A DNA stretch of 64,000 bases from HKCCE3408 sp039191215. Lineage in GTDB: Bacteria; Pseudomonadota; Alphaproteobacteria; Rhodobacterales; Rhodobacteraceae. The number at the start of each line of letters is the position of its first letter. The stretch's first letter is position 1. A program made the translations under genes and the position numbers. The notes under the pieces were generated by a model that was given only the letters and a program-made list of their open reading frames with translations, searched no databases and was not told where the DNA came from. This document shows, piece by piece, positions 24,369 through 31,749 of this stretch. Location: assembly GCA_039191215.1 (NCBI GenBank), contig JBCCXT010000011.1:15424-79423 (forward strand), given 5' to 3'.

Positions 24369-25337
24369 ATGGCCCAGCTTTTGATCATGGGCATGCAAGG
24401 CCAGGCAATGGCTTGGGCCGCGCGCGCGCTTGTTCTGGGCCATGATGTGGCCATCCTAAAGACGCCCAAGCGGCCGCTCGATAAAGAACTGGCCGCAGCG
24501 CGCCATGCAATGGGTGTCCTCATTGATGTGGCACTGCCCAAAGAAGGTTGGTTGAGTTGGCCCGACACGGCGCCGACGGCCGATTGGGTGATCGATGCAA
24601 CGACGGAACGGTTGCAGATCGGCGGCAAGCCTTTGCACGCCGCCCACCCCGTTTGGCTATCGCCCGTTATCGACCAAGCGCCAGAAGGCTTTTGTGCGGC
24701 GATGGGTGTGGGAGCCGGTGACGTTGCCATGGCAAATGCGCTGTTTGCAGCCTGCGGCGGCGATATTGACGCAGCCGTCGCCGCGTTGCGGGCCTTGAAG
24801 TCCCGGGCATTAGGGATCGGCGCAATCTTGGCGGAGTTTGAGGTGCAGATCGCGCCGCGTGCACCAACATTGGACCCGACACCATTGCGAACGCTTGCCC
24901 GCCAGGTGCCACCCGATTGGGTCGACTATAACGGCCATATGAACGAGGCGCGGTATCTCACAGCCTTCTCCGACGCGACCGACCGGCTTTTGTTATGGGC
25001 GGGGATGGATGCGGCCTGTATTGCCGAAGGGCACTCGGTTTTTACCGTTGAAACCCATATCCGCCATTTGGGAGAGGTCGACATCCGCGACAGGATCGAG
25101 GTGCGCAGCCAGGTGCTCGAAGCGGCGGGCAAACGCCTGCATCTCTGGCACGAACTGATCCGCGGCGGGGATTGCGCGGCAACCGGAGAGCAACTTTTGC
25201 TGCATGTCGATCTGCGCATCCGCCGCCCCGCGCCGCCGCGCGCGGATGTCGGCGAATGGCTTGCCAAAGTGGCCCAATCCCATGCCGACTTACCGGCACC
25301 AGACGGGCTGGGCCGGTGGGTGGGCGCACCGCGCTAG
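24369..25337 (+). CDS. Degenerate 3-hydroxyacyl-CoA dehydrogenase-like domain fused to hotdog thioesterase
   Basis: The 322-residue protein has two parts. Residues 1 to about 165 look like a shortened and decayed 3-hydroxyacyl-CoA dehydrogenase: a Rossmann-like start (LLIMGMQGQAMAWAARALVLGHDVAIL) with the GxGxxG glycines mostly lost, and TADWVIDATTERLQIG in place of the family's ADWV.E.vPERLE. The rest is a 4-hydroxybenzoyl-CoA-thioesterase-type hotdog fold opening with PPDWVDYNGHMNEARYL. Carnitine dehydrogenases of rhizobia have this order, dehydrogenase then thioesterase, the latter acting on betainyl-CoA. So this may be the thioesterase missing from the carnitine operon. The dehydrogenase half is probably inactive. 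It follows the reductase gene by five bases. Confidence 0.8.
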   Translation: MAQLLIMGMQGQAMAWAARALVLGHDVAILKTPKRPLDKELAAARHAMGVLIDVALPKEGWLSWPDTAPTADWVIDATTERLQIGGKPLHAAHPVWLSPVIDQAPEGFCAAMGVGAGDVAMANALFAACGGDIDAAVAALRALKSRALGIGAILAEFEVQIAPRAPTLDPTPLRTLARQVPPDWVDYNGHMNEARYLTAFSDATDRLLLWAGMDAACIAEGHSVFTVETHIRHLGEVDIRDRIEVRSQVLEAAGKRLHLWHELIRGGDCAATGEQLLLHVDLRIRRPAPPRADVGEWLAKVAQSHADLPAPDGLGRWVGAPR

Positions 25338-25349
25338 GTAGCAAGAGAA

Positions 25350-25378
25350 AGGCCCGGGCCGACCACAAGCCCGGGCCT
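25350..25378 (+). terminator. Perfect 10-bp hairpin after the thioesterase fusion gene
   Basis: AGGCCCGGGC is matched by GCCCGGGCCT with a 9-base loop, 12 bases after the stop codon. No T-run follows, so it may be a weak or Rho-helped terminator. The rest of the gap up to 25640 (about 260 bases) shows no gene, tRNA or clear motif. Confidence 0.55.
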
Positions 25379-25640
25379 CGCGCGATCCCGACCGCCCACA
25401 AGGGGCGAAGCCAGGTTGGCACGTGCGGATCGCTGCGCAACTCGGGGATGTGCCCGTTCGCGGTGCCATGCGCTCTCATTTGGGAATTAGGAACTTGTTA
25501 CCCATAAAATCGGAAACGATCCCAGGGCCCAGCGGGGCCATATCGGAGTTTTCATAGACAATTCGGGTCTTTTTGCGTCACCACCTGGGACTCAATCGGG
25601 TATTATTGGTCGCGATCCAGACACAACTCTTAATTGAATC

Positions 25641-26504
25641 CTAATCGATCTCGTCGCGGAGCGATGTCATTAACTTTGCAATTTCCCTGGCAGAATGGCT
25701 GCTCTCGCGGATTAGCCAATCAAAATGGCGCGTAATCGCCTGCACACGGTCACGATCGCGAAACGCAATGTTGAAGCGGCCGAGGTAAATCGCGGCAATT
25801 TTCGGGCCAAACACCGTTATCGGCGCCGAGAAAACATGGCGCGCATCGAAAACAAAGATCCGCAACGTCGGATAAAGTTGATCATGCATCGCCAAGATCC
25901 AGTCGAACTGGTTGCGCCGAACCTCGGCGGACAGCCCTGAATAGTAGCCCGACCCCTCTGACAGAGCCGCCAATTCATGCATCGGCACGGCGATCTCGTA
26001 ATCCGAAGTCGATGAGCGCATCCAGTCGAGCCGCGCCTCAGCAACCGCAATCGCCTGATCGGGCGACTGGTTAAAAGCGGCGCGATACTCCCACTCCATC
26101 AACGCACTGGTTTTGATCATGTCCGGCAGCGTTGCCGGAACATGGCGGATTTTGTAGCCGGCCGCCTCTTCGTGCCAGGCAAAGATCTGGTCATCGACAT
26201 TGGCCGCGCGCCCGGTTTCCCAGATCGAAAGTGTCGTCGACAGAAGCTCTCCGACCTGTTCCGGCAGATCCGTCAGCCCCAATAGCCAATCGGCCGACAC
26301 ACCAAGCGCTTGCGACGCACCAGCGACGATATGGGCCCCCGGCAAACGGCCATCCTGCGCGGCAAGAAGCTGGCTGATGGTCGAGCGATCAATACCGATC
26401 GCGCGAGCCAGCCCCGCCCGACTTACACCGGCCAGTGCCATACCGGCGGCCAGACGATCACGAAACAGGGCGGCACGATCACGCTTGTCTGATAAATTCA
26501 TCAT
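25641..26504 (-). CDS. XRE-family transcriptional regulator with C-terminal sensor-like domain
   Basis: The 287-residue protein has an N-terminal Cro/CI-type helix-turn-helix (FRDRLAAGMALAGVSRAGLARAIGIDRSTISQLLA, residues about 12-50) and a long C-terminal part of about 200 residues without a family I can name. Start ATG 26504 (or the next codon, also ATG) has AGGGAAA upstream; longer frames run into the control region. It is divergent from the desaturase gene with 128 bases between, so it may control it, as one-component regulators often do with desaturases. This is inferred from position. Confidence 0.8.
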   Translation of the reverse strand: MMNLSDKRDRAALFRDRLAAGMALAGVSRAGLARAIGIDRSTISQLLAAQDGRLPGAHIVAGASQALGVSADWLLGLTDLPEQVGELLSTTLSIWETGRAANVDDQIFAWHEEAAGYKIRHVPATLPDMIKTSALMEWEYRAAFNQSPDQAIAVAEARLDWMRSSTSDYEIAVPMHELAALSEGSGYYSGLSAEVRRNQFDWILAMHDQLYPTLRIFVFDARHVFSAPITVFGPKIAAIYLGRFNIAFRDRDRVQAITRHFDWLIRESSHSAREIAKLMTSLRDEID

Positions 26505-26632
26505 TCGTGATTTCCCTAAACAGACGTGATCTTTTGTGCAGAAAACCCGTGCTGCCGCAAAAAGGCAAGCCTTGCTAGAGGTTAACGCAGCTCGAGGGGC
26601 GGGCGTTACAGACATTTTGCGATGGAGGGACG

Positions 26633-27511
26633 ATGCGAGTCGAATGGCCGACCGTTTGGTTGATCTTGGGGTGCACAGCGATCTGGGCGGGATCGCTTTG
26701 GCTGGCAGGCATCTGGCTACCTGGCGCCGTTGCCTGTGCGACTTTAGCAATTGCGCTGCATTCTTCACTGCAGCATGAGGTGACACATGGCCATCCGCTG
26801 CCCTCGCGGCGTTGGAGCCAGGCGCTCGTCTTTGCATCGCTTAATCTGGCAGTTCCCTATCTGCGCTTCCGCGACACCCATTTGGCCCATCACCAGGATG
26901 CCAATCTGACTGATCCGTATGACGACCCGGAATCAAACTATGTTGATCCGGATTACTGGGCGCGGTTACCGCGACCGGTGCGTGCGGTTCTGCGCTTTAA
27001 CAACACCATGGCCGGGCGCTTGATCGTTGGGCCGCTTGTCGGGCAGATCGCCTTCATGGCAAGTGACGTGCGCGCCATTGGCGATGGCAAGCCGGGTGTC
27101 CTGCGCGGCTGGGTTCTGCATTTTGGTGCGATCGTGCCGGTGCTGTTGCTGGTCGCTGTCTCACCCATGCCGGGATGGGCTTACGGGCTGGCCTGCTATC
27201 TTGGCCTCAGCCTTCTGAAGATCCGCACGTTTCTGGAACACCAAGCCCATGACCGCGCGCGCGGGCGCACGGTTGTGGTCGAAGACCGGGGTCTGCTTGC
27301 GTTTTTGTTTCTCAACAACAATTTCCACGTCGTCCACCACATGCATCCACGCCTTCCCTGGTACCGGCTGCCGCATGTCTATTTCAGCAACCGGCAAAAG
27401 TACCTGACGCGCAATTTCGGCTATCGCTACCGGTCATATGGCGAAGTCATTGCGCGCTACTTTTTGCGCATGAAAGACCCCGTTCCACACCCAAACTACC
27501 CGCAGGCGTGA
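26633..27511 (+). CDS. Membrane fatty acid desaturase-type di-iron protein
   Basis: The 292-residue membrane protein has the three histidine boxes of the desaturase superfamily: QHEVTHGHP (residues about 45-52), HLAHHQD (about 82-88), and HVVHHMHPRLPWYRLP near residue 232. Four or so hydrophobic segments flank them. GGAGGG lies before ATG 26633. The substrate, acyl lipid or a carotenoid-like compound, cannot be set from these motifs. It is divergent from an XRE-type regulator and followed by a hairpin and then a drug/metabolite-type exporter gene. Confidence 0.85.
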   Translation: MRVEWPTVWLILGCTAIWAGSLWLAGIWLPGAVACATLAIALHSSLQHEVTHGHPLPSRRWSQALVFASLNLAVPYLRFRDTHLAHHQDANLTDPYDDPESNYVDPDYWARLPRPVRAVLRFNNTMAGRLIVGPLVGQIAFMASDVRAIGDGKPGVLRGWVLHFGAIVPVLLLVAVSPMPGWAYGLACYLGLSLLKIRTFLEHQAHDRARGRTVVVEDRGLLAFLFLNNNFHVVHHMHPRLPWYRLPHVYFSNRQKYLTRNFGYRYRSYGEVIARYFLRMKDPVPHPNYPQA

Positions 27512-27518
27512 CTTGCAC

Positions 27519-27536
27519 GCGCGCCGTCGGGCGCGC
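27519..27536 (+). terminator. Hairpin GCGCGCC-gtcg-GGCGCGC after desaturase gene
   Basis: A perfect 7-bp GC stem with a 4-base loop begins eight bases after the stop codon and lies 10 bases ahead of the next start. No T-run follows, so it may attenuate rather than end transcription. Confidence 0.4.
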
Positions 27537-27546
27537 ATGACGGGCC

Positions 27547-28455
27547 ATGGCGCTTTGGATACCGGTCACCATATTTGCGGCTTTCATGCAAAACCTGCGG
27601 TTCATCCTGCAGCGGCACCTGAAAGTCACGACTTTGTCGACCGGCGGCGCGACTTGGGCACGGTTTGTCTATGCCTGGCCGTGCGTCGCCGTCACATTAC
27701 TGGCCTATAAGTTTGCGACCGGCCAAGCCTGGCCTGTGCCGCAATCGGGGTTTTGGACCTTTGCTTGCATCGGCGCGCTGGCGCAGATGTTGGCCACGGC
27801 CTGTGTCGTGGCACTTTTCGCCCGACGGCATTTCTACGTTGGCATCACGCTCAAAAAATCTGAGGTAATCCTAACGGCGCTCATCGGCCTGTTGGTTTTG
27901 GGCGAGGCCGTCTCGACGCCCGTTTTGCTGGCCATCGCCATCGGCTTTGCCGGCGTCCTGGCGCTCTCTGACCCGCCTGCCGAAACCGGCCTGCCGCTGC
28001 GCGCCCGGCTTTTTAATGCGGCCACGGGTTTTGGACTGGCTTCAGGATTGCTCTTTGGCGTCTCGGCGGTCTGCTATCGCGGCGCGACGCTGGCCTTGCA
28101 AGGTGGCGATGCGCCCCTGCGCGCAGCCCTGGCACTGCTGACGGCTACAAGCGTGCAAGTTCTGACCCTTGGCGCCTGGCTTGCCTGGCGCGAACGCGGT
28201 GAGATCTCTCGGGTCTTGGCGGCATGGCGCCTTGCCGCACCGATGGGGGCTGCGTCGATGTTGGGATCATTGGCTTGGTTCACCGCATTTGCGCTTCAAA
28301 CAGCGGCCTATGTGAAAGCCCTGGGCCAGATCGAGCTTTTGTTCACGTTTCTCTATTCGACGTTCTGGCTGAAGGAACGGACAAGCCGCAACGAGGTCAT
28401 CGGCGTGGCGCTCATCGTGGTCTCGCTTGGCCTGATCTTTCTGGCCAGCCGCTAA
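27547..28455 (+). CDS. EamA/DMT-family transporter
   Basis: This 302-residue inner-membrane protein has ten hydrophobic segments in two EamA repeats, the drug/metabolite transporter layout. The first repeat ends with GITLKKSEVILTALIGLLVLGE and the second with ELLFTFLYSTFWLKERTSRNEV, the usual 'k.e.......l.lgE' elements. The substrate is unknown. Its stop (28453-28455) overlaps that of the convergent NUDIX gene, leaving no room for terminators between them. Confidence 0.87.
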   Translation: MALWIPVTIFAAFMQNLRFILQRHLKVTTLSTGGATWARFVYAWPCVAVTLLAYKFATGQAWPVPQSGFWTFACIGALAQMLATACVVALFARRHFYVGITLKKSEVILTALIGLLVLGEAVSTPVLLAIAIGFAGVLALSDPPAETGLPLRARLFNAATGFGLASGLLFGVSAVCYRGATLALQGGDAPLRAALALLTATSVQVLTLGAWLAWRERGEISRVLAAWRLAAPMGAASMLGSLAWFTAFALQTAAYVKALGQIELLFTFLYSTFWLKERTSRNEVIGVALIVVSLGLIFLASR

Positions 28456-29138
28456 AGCCGGCAAAAACGGCTCTCATCACCAGAATTGTCGAAAAATGGC
28501 ACGCCAGAGGAGGACCGCCCGCTAATGCGCGCGGCAAGTTCGGCTAAGACAACCTCGGTGATAAACGGCATGTCAAAGCCGCGGGCCGCCTCAAGAGGCA
28601 CCCATTGAAGATGGCTCAGCTCATCTTCGGCGCGGCCGAAATCATCGGGGTCGGATTGAACTGCATTGGCATCGACAAGAAAGAAACGCGCATCAAACCG
28701 GCGCGGTCGGCCCGGCGGCGTCACAGCCCGGAAGATAAAGGACAAACCCGCGCCATCGGGCAGAAATCCGGTCGCGGCATAGCTTGCCCAACCTTCGGAT
28801 ACCGGCGTCGGGCATGCACCGGGATGCCCGAGCAACAGGCCCGTCTCTTCCCAAAGCTCTCGTGTGGCTGCCGCGACCAATGCACGTGGCGCGAGGGCCG
28901 ATCTTGCAGACAACGCCGCCTCGGTCTCCGCCAAACAGGGGCGCGCCAAAGGAATGTTCGCATCCGCGTCATCAACCGCGCCACCTGGAAAGACAAATTT
29001 CGACGGCATGAACGCGGCGCTTTTGCCGCGCTGGCCCATCAAAACGCGCGGCCGAGTGCCCGCGTCGCGCAAAACAATTGTGGTCGCGGCATCACGAATG
29101 GGCGCGCCCGTCAGAAGCCGTGCATCCGTTTGGCCCAT
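28452..29138 (-). CDS. NUDIX hydrolase
   Basis: The 228-residue protein opens its NUDIX domain with AATTIVLRD and FVFPGGAVDDAD, and then has the NUDIX box in the variant form AAATRELWEETGLLLG (REx2EExG core) around residue 110. Such proteins hydrolyse nucleoside diphosphate-linked compounds, often CoA or ADP-sugar types; the substrate is unknown. Start ATG 29138 is inside the end of the upstream DUF983 gene (28-base overlap), so the pair is probably cotranscribed. Its 3' end overlaps the convergent EamA gene by four bases. Confidence 0.85.
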   Translation of the reverse strand: MGQTDARLLTGAPIRDAATTIVLRDAGTRPRVLMGQRGKSAAFMPSKFVFPGGAVDDADANIPLARPCLAETEAALSARSALAPRALVAAATRELWEETGLLLGHPGACPTPVSEGWASYAATGFLPDGAGLSFIFRAVTPPGRPRRFDARFFLVDANAVQSDPDDFGRAEDELSHLQWVPLEAARGFDMPFITEVVLAELAARISGRSSSGVPFFDNSGDESRFCRL

Positions 29139-29506
29139 TGGATCCCCACAATCATCCCTTTCAGCCGTGGCAGCAGATAAAGCGCCATCGCCGCTACGCC
29201 GACACAAAAGACCGCCGACATCAAGTAGGGATCAGGCGTGAAATTGGCATAGGTGAACAGCATAAGCGGCCCAACAACTTTGGCCGTGATCAGAATTGCG
29301 AGATATGCCGGGCCGTCATCGGCACGGGCATGGCTCAGATCGGTATCGCAGACCGGACAAACCGAGCGCAGCTTCAAATAGCCGTCAAACAGCCTGCCGC
29401 GGCCGCATTGCGGGCAGCGCTGCCGCCAACCTCGGCGCATGGCGGGCCATATCGGGCGCTCGGCGAGCGCATCAGTTTCATGGATCGATGTGTCAGAAAG
29501 GGCCAC
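29111..29506 (-). CDS. DUF983 membrane protein with zinc-ribbon-like start
   Basis: The 131-residue protein has an N-terminal pair of CxxC motifs (RCPQCGRGRLF and VCPVCDTDLSHARADDGPAY) and two membrane segments after it, the DUF983 layout. HARADDGPAYLAILI is the family's most conserved stretch. GTG 29506 is the best start (AGGTGAT upstream). The function of DUF983 is unknown; in many alphaproteobacteria it lies next to NUDIX genes, as here. Confidence 0.82.
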   Translation of the reverse strand: MALSDTSIHETDALAERPIWPAMRRGWRQRCPQCGRGRLFDGYLKLRSVCPVCDTDLSHARADDGPAYLAILITAKVVGPLMLFTYANFTPDPYLMSAVFCVGVAAMALYLLPRLKGMIVGIQWAKRMHGF

Positions 29507-29687
29507 GGCATCACCTATCAGGCGCGGACTACGGGAACATCCTATCGTGAGATATTCATTTCCTAACCTGCGCAAAGACGCACGCGACGCCGCGTCGCAT
29601 CAGGCCACGAAAAAAAGTTCGACGGAAAGTTTGCGGCCGCGCGTGACAGTCCCGCAAGCAAGATGCAGAACCTTAGGAGTAGACGTT

Positions 29688-30197
29688 ATGTTGGACTACA
29701 AAGCACTCAGCCTCAGCCTTCTTTTGCCCTTGGGCATGATCGCAGCCGTACCAGCCGCCGCACAGGATGGGCCCGGACAAGGCCCCGCGATTTTCGACCG
29801 GCTCGATGCGGATGGCGATGGCGCCCTGACGCTTGAAGAAATGCAGGCAGCCGGCCCCAGGGGCTTTGCCCGCGCGGACGAAGATGGCGACGGGGTTGTT
29901 ACCCGCGACGAGATGCTCTCGCGAGCCTCTGAGCAGGCCGCGGCGCGCGTCGACCGGTTTTTCGACACGTTCGACAGCGACGGGGACGGCACGGTGACAG
30001 AAGCCGAAATGGCGGACGTTCGCGAGACCCGCGAGACCGAGCGCCGCGCTGAGATGGCCGCCCGCATCTTTGACCGCATCGACGAAGATGGCGACGGCAC
30101 GGTCAGTGCTGCAGAATTCGAAGCGGCGCAAGATCGCTTTGGCGACCGCATCCGCGGCGGCGAAGGGCGCGGCGGCTTTTTCGGCCATCGCGGCTAA
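29688..30197 (+). CDS. Secreted EF-hand calcium-binding protein
   Basis: The 169-residue product has a signal peptide (cleavage near AAA-QDG, about residue 26) and four EF-hand loops: DADGDGALTLEE, DEDGDGVVTRDE, DSDGDGTVTEAE and DEDGDGTVSAAE, each with the 12-residue metal pattern. A Gly/Arg-rich tail closes the protein. AGGAG lies ahead of ATG 29688. It should act in the periplasm as a calcium (or other divalent metal) binder. The ECF sigma, membrane protein and metal-sensor-like genes follow on the same strand after a strong hairpin, suggesting one response unit. Confidence 0.9.
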   Translation: MLDYKALSLSLLLPLGMIAAVPAAAQDGPGQGPAIFDRLDADGDGALTLEEMQAAGPRGFARADEDGDGVVTRDEMLSRASEQAAARVDRFFDTFDSDGDGTVTEAEMADVRETRETERRAEMAARIFDRIDEDGDGTVSAAEFEAAQDRFGDRIRGGEGRGGFFGHRG

Positions 30198-30235
30198 CAC
30201 GGTTTTTGTAACGAGTGGCCCGATTATCCAAGATC

Positions 30236-30261
30236 GGCAAGGGGCGCACGCGCCCTTTGCC
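30236..30261 (+). terminator. Strong hairpin between EF-hand and sigma factor genes
   Basis: GGCAAGGGGCGC pairs with GCGCCCTTTGCC (one mismatch) around a 2-base loop, 39 bases after the EF-hand stop and about 30 bases before the sigma factor start. No T-run follows. It may end the EF-hand message or lower readthrough into the sigma gene. Confidence 0.5.
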
Positions 30262-30291
30262 TGCCAGCTACGGAACCATTAAGACCCGCCC

Positions 30292-30882
30292 ATGCCGCCG
30301 CAGAATGATGCAGAGCTTGACAGCCTTTCGGACGACGCACTGATGGTGCTGTTTGCAAAAGGTGACACTGGCGCGGCGCGGGTCCTGACGAGCCGATTAC
30401 TGCCGCGCACGCTGAGCCATGCGCAGCGGGTTTTGGGCAGCCGAGCGGAAGCTGAGGACGTAGCCCAAGAAGCCATGCTGAGGCTTTGGCGCGTGGCCGT
30501 GGATTGGCGCAGCGATGGCGCGGCAAGACCGGCGACATGGCTTTACCGCGTCACGGCCAATCTGGCGGTCGACCGGATCCGGGCACGGGCCAGATTGGCG
30601 CCGATCGACGACGCGCCCGAGCCTGCCGATGAAGGCCAAAGCCCGGCCGATGCAATGGACGATGCCAGCCGGCGCGCCGCATTGGATGCAGCCTTGCAAA
30701 AACTGCCGGAACGTCAGCGTCAAGCGGTGGTGCTGCGCCACATTGAGGGATTGGCAAACCCCGAGATTGCAACTGCCTTGGACATCTCCGTTGAGGCGGT
30801 GGAGAGTTTAACCGCACGCGGTCGCCGCACACTGGCTGACCTGCTTGCCGGTCAGAAGGAGGCTTTGGGATATGACAACTGA
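30292..30882 (+). CDS. ECF-type RNA polymerase sigma factor
   Basis: The 196-residue protein has region 2 (AEDVAQEAMLRLWRVA, then ATWLYRVTANLAVDRIR) and region 4 (LPERQRQAVVLRHIEGLANPEIATALDISVEAVESLTARGRRTL). It is a group 4 (extracytoplasmic function) sigma factor. The next gene begins within its last codons (ATG 30872) and encodes a single-span membrane protein that could act as its anti-sigma partner; a periplasmic metal-sensor-like protein follows. I could not pick out its target promoters. Confidence 0.92.
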   Translation: MPPQNDAELDSLSDDALMVLFAKGDTGAARVLTSRLLPRTLSHAQRVLGSRAEAEDVAQEAMLRLWRVAVDWRSDGAARPATWLYRVTANLAVDRIRARARLAPIDDAPEPADEGQSPADAMDDASRRAALDAALQKLPERQRQAVVLRHIEGLANPEIATALDISVEAVESLTARGRRTLADLLAGQKEALGYDN

Positions 30883-31234
30883 GCCAGATGAAACCGAACT
30901 CGACGCGTTTTTCGACGCGGCCCGGCGCCAACCGGGCCCAAGCGACGACCTTATCGCGCGGGTTCTGGCTGATGCCGACGCACAAGCCGCAGCACCAGCG
31001 CCGCAGCCCGCATCCAAGCCCACGCGAAAAGGTGTCATCGACGCACTGGGCGGTTGGTTGACGATCACCGGGCTGGCCGCGACCTGTGCAGCTGGCCTGG
31101 CCATCGGCGTGGCACTTCCCTCCGCCGTTATGGCAAATTCCGACGGCCCGCTTGCAGCCCTTTTAGGCGGCGAAAGTTACGTCGCGGGATTTGATGCCGC
31201 CTTCTTTATACAAGACGTTGGGGTCAGCGAATGA
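30872..31234 (+). CDS. Single-span membrane protein, candidate anti-sigma factor
   Basis: This 120-residue protein has a cytoplasmic acidic N-terminus (EPDETELDAFFDAARRQ), one membrane segment (about residues 62-88, GGWLTITGLAATCAAGLAIG) and a short periplasmic tail. AAGGAGG lies ahead of ATG 30872, inside the end of the sigma gene, and its own stop overlaps the next start (ATGA). The position and topology fit an anti-sigma factor, although no zinc-binding HxxxCxxC motif is present. The function is inferred from context. Confidence 0.72.
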   Translation: MTTEPDETELDAFFDAARRQPGPSDDLIARVLADADAQAAAPAPQPASKPTRKGVIDALGGWLTITGLAATCAAGLAIGVALPSAVMANSDGPLAALLGGESYVAGFDAAFFIQDVGVSE

Positions 31235-31749
31235 ATACCGAGCACCAAACACGGCCGGGCCGCGGTCTAAAGATCGCGCTTATCGCATCTTTGGGGCTTA
31301 ACCTGCTGATCATCGGCGCGATTGTGGGCCTAGTTTCCATCGGCCTCGACCGGCGCGGCGGGCCTGGTGGCCCGGGCATTCGGGCCATTGGTCTGGGCCC
31401 GATCCTGCCCGCGCTGTCGAGCGATGACAGGCAGGAATTGGGCGACCGCATCCGAGCCGGCCGCGGCCAGCTTGCCGAAGAGGCTCGACCGTTGGGCCAG
31501 GCTGTGCGCGGGTTTGCCACCGCATTGCGTACTGAGCCGTTTGATCGCGCGACGGCTGAGGCGGCGCTTCAGGCGCAAAGAACGCATTCGGGCGCCTTGC
31601 AGGCCGAAGGACATGCCCTTTTGTTGGATCAGATTGAGACAATGGAGCCCGCGGCGCGGGCAGAATTGGCAGACCGGATCGAACGCGGGCTGCGCCGGAC
31701 ATTGGAGCGCGGCCATCAGTGGCGCCAAGATGAGCGCGGCGGCAGATAA
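31231..31749 (+). CDS. Periplasmic heavy-metal-sensor-like protein (CnrR/Spy type)
   Basis: The 172-residue protein has one N-terminal membrane anchor (IALIASLGLNLLIIGAIVGL, residues about 15-35) and a long helical periplasmic part: LSSDDRQELGDRIRAGRGQ, then FDRATAEAALQAQRTHSGALQ and AELADRIERGLRRTLERG. This LTxxQR-like helical pattern is that of the CnrR/Spy/CpxP group, which bind metals or unfolded proteins. It is coupled to the single-span gene by ATGA. It ends one base before the convergent GGDEF gene's stop. The signal, metal or envelope stress, is unknown. Confidence 0.82.
   Translation: MNTEHQTRPGRGLKIALIASLGLNLLIIGAIVGLVSIGLDRRGGPGGPGIRAIGLGPILPALSSDDRQELGDRIRAGRGQLAEEARPLGQAVRGFATALRTEPFDRATAEAALQAQRTHSGALQAEGHALLLDQIETMEPAARAELADRIERGLRRTLERGHQWRQDERGGR

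Noticed and set aside
25338..25640. Possible tRNA or small RNA in the gap after the thioesterase fusion
   Set aside because: No cloverleaf or TTCGA-type arm was found; only a hairpin without T-run is present.
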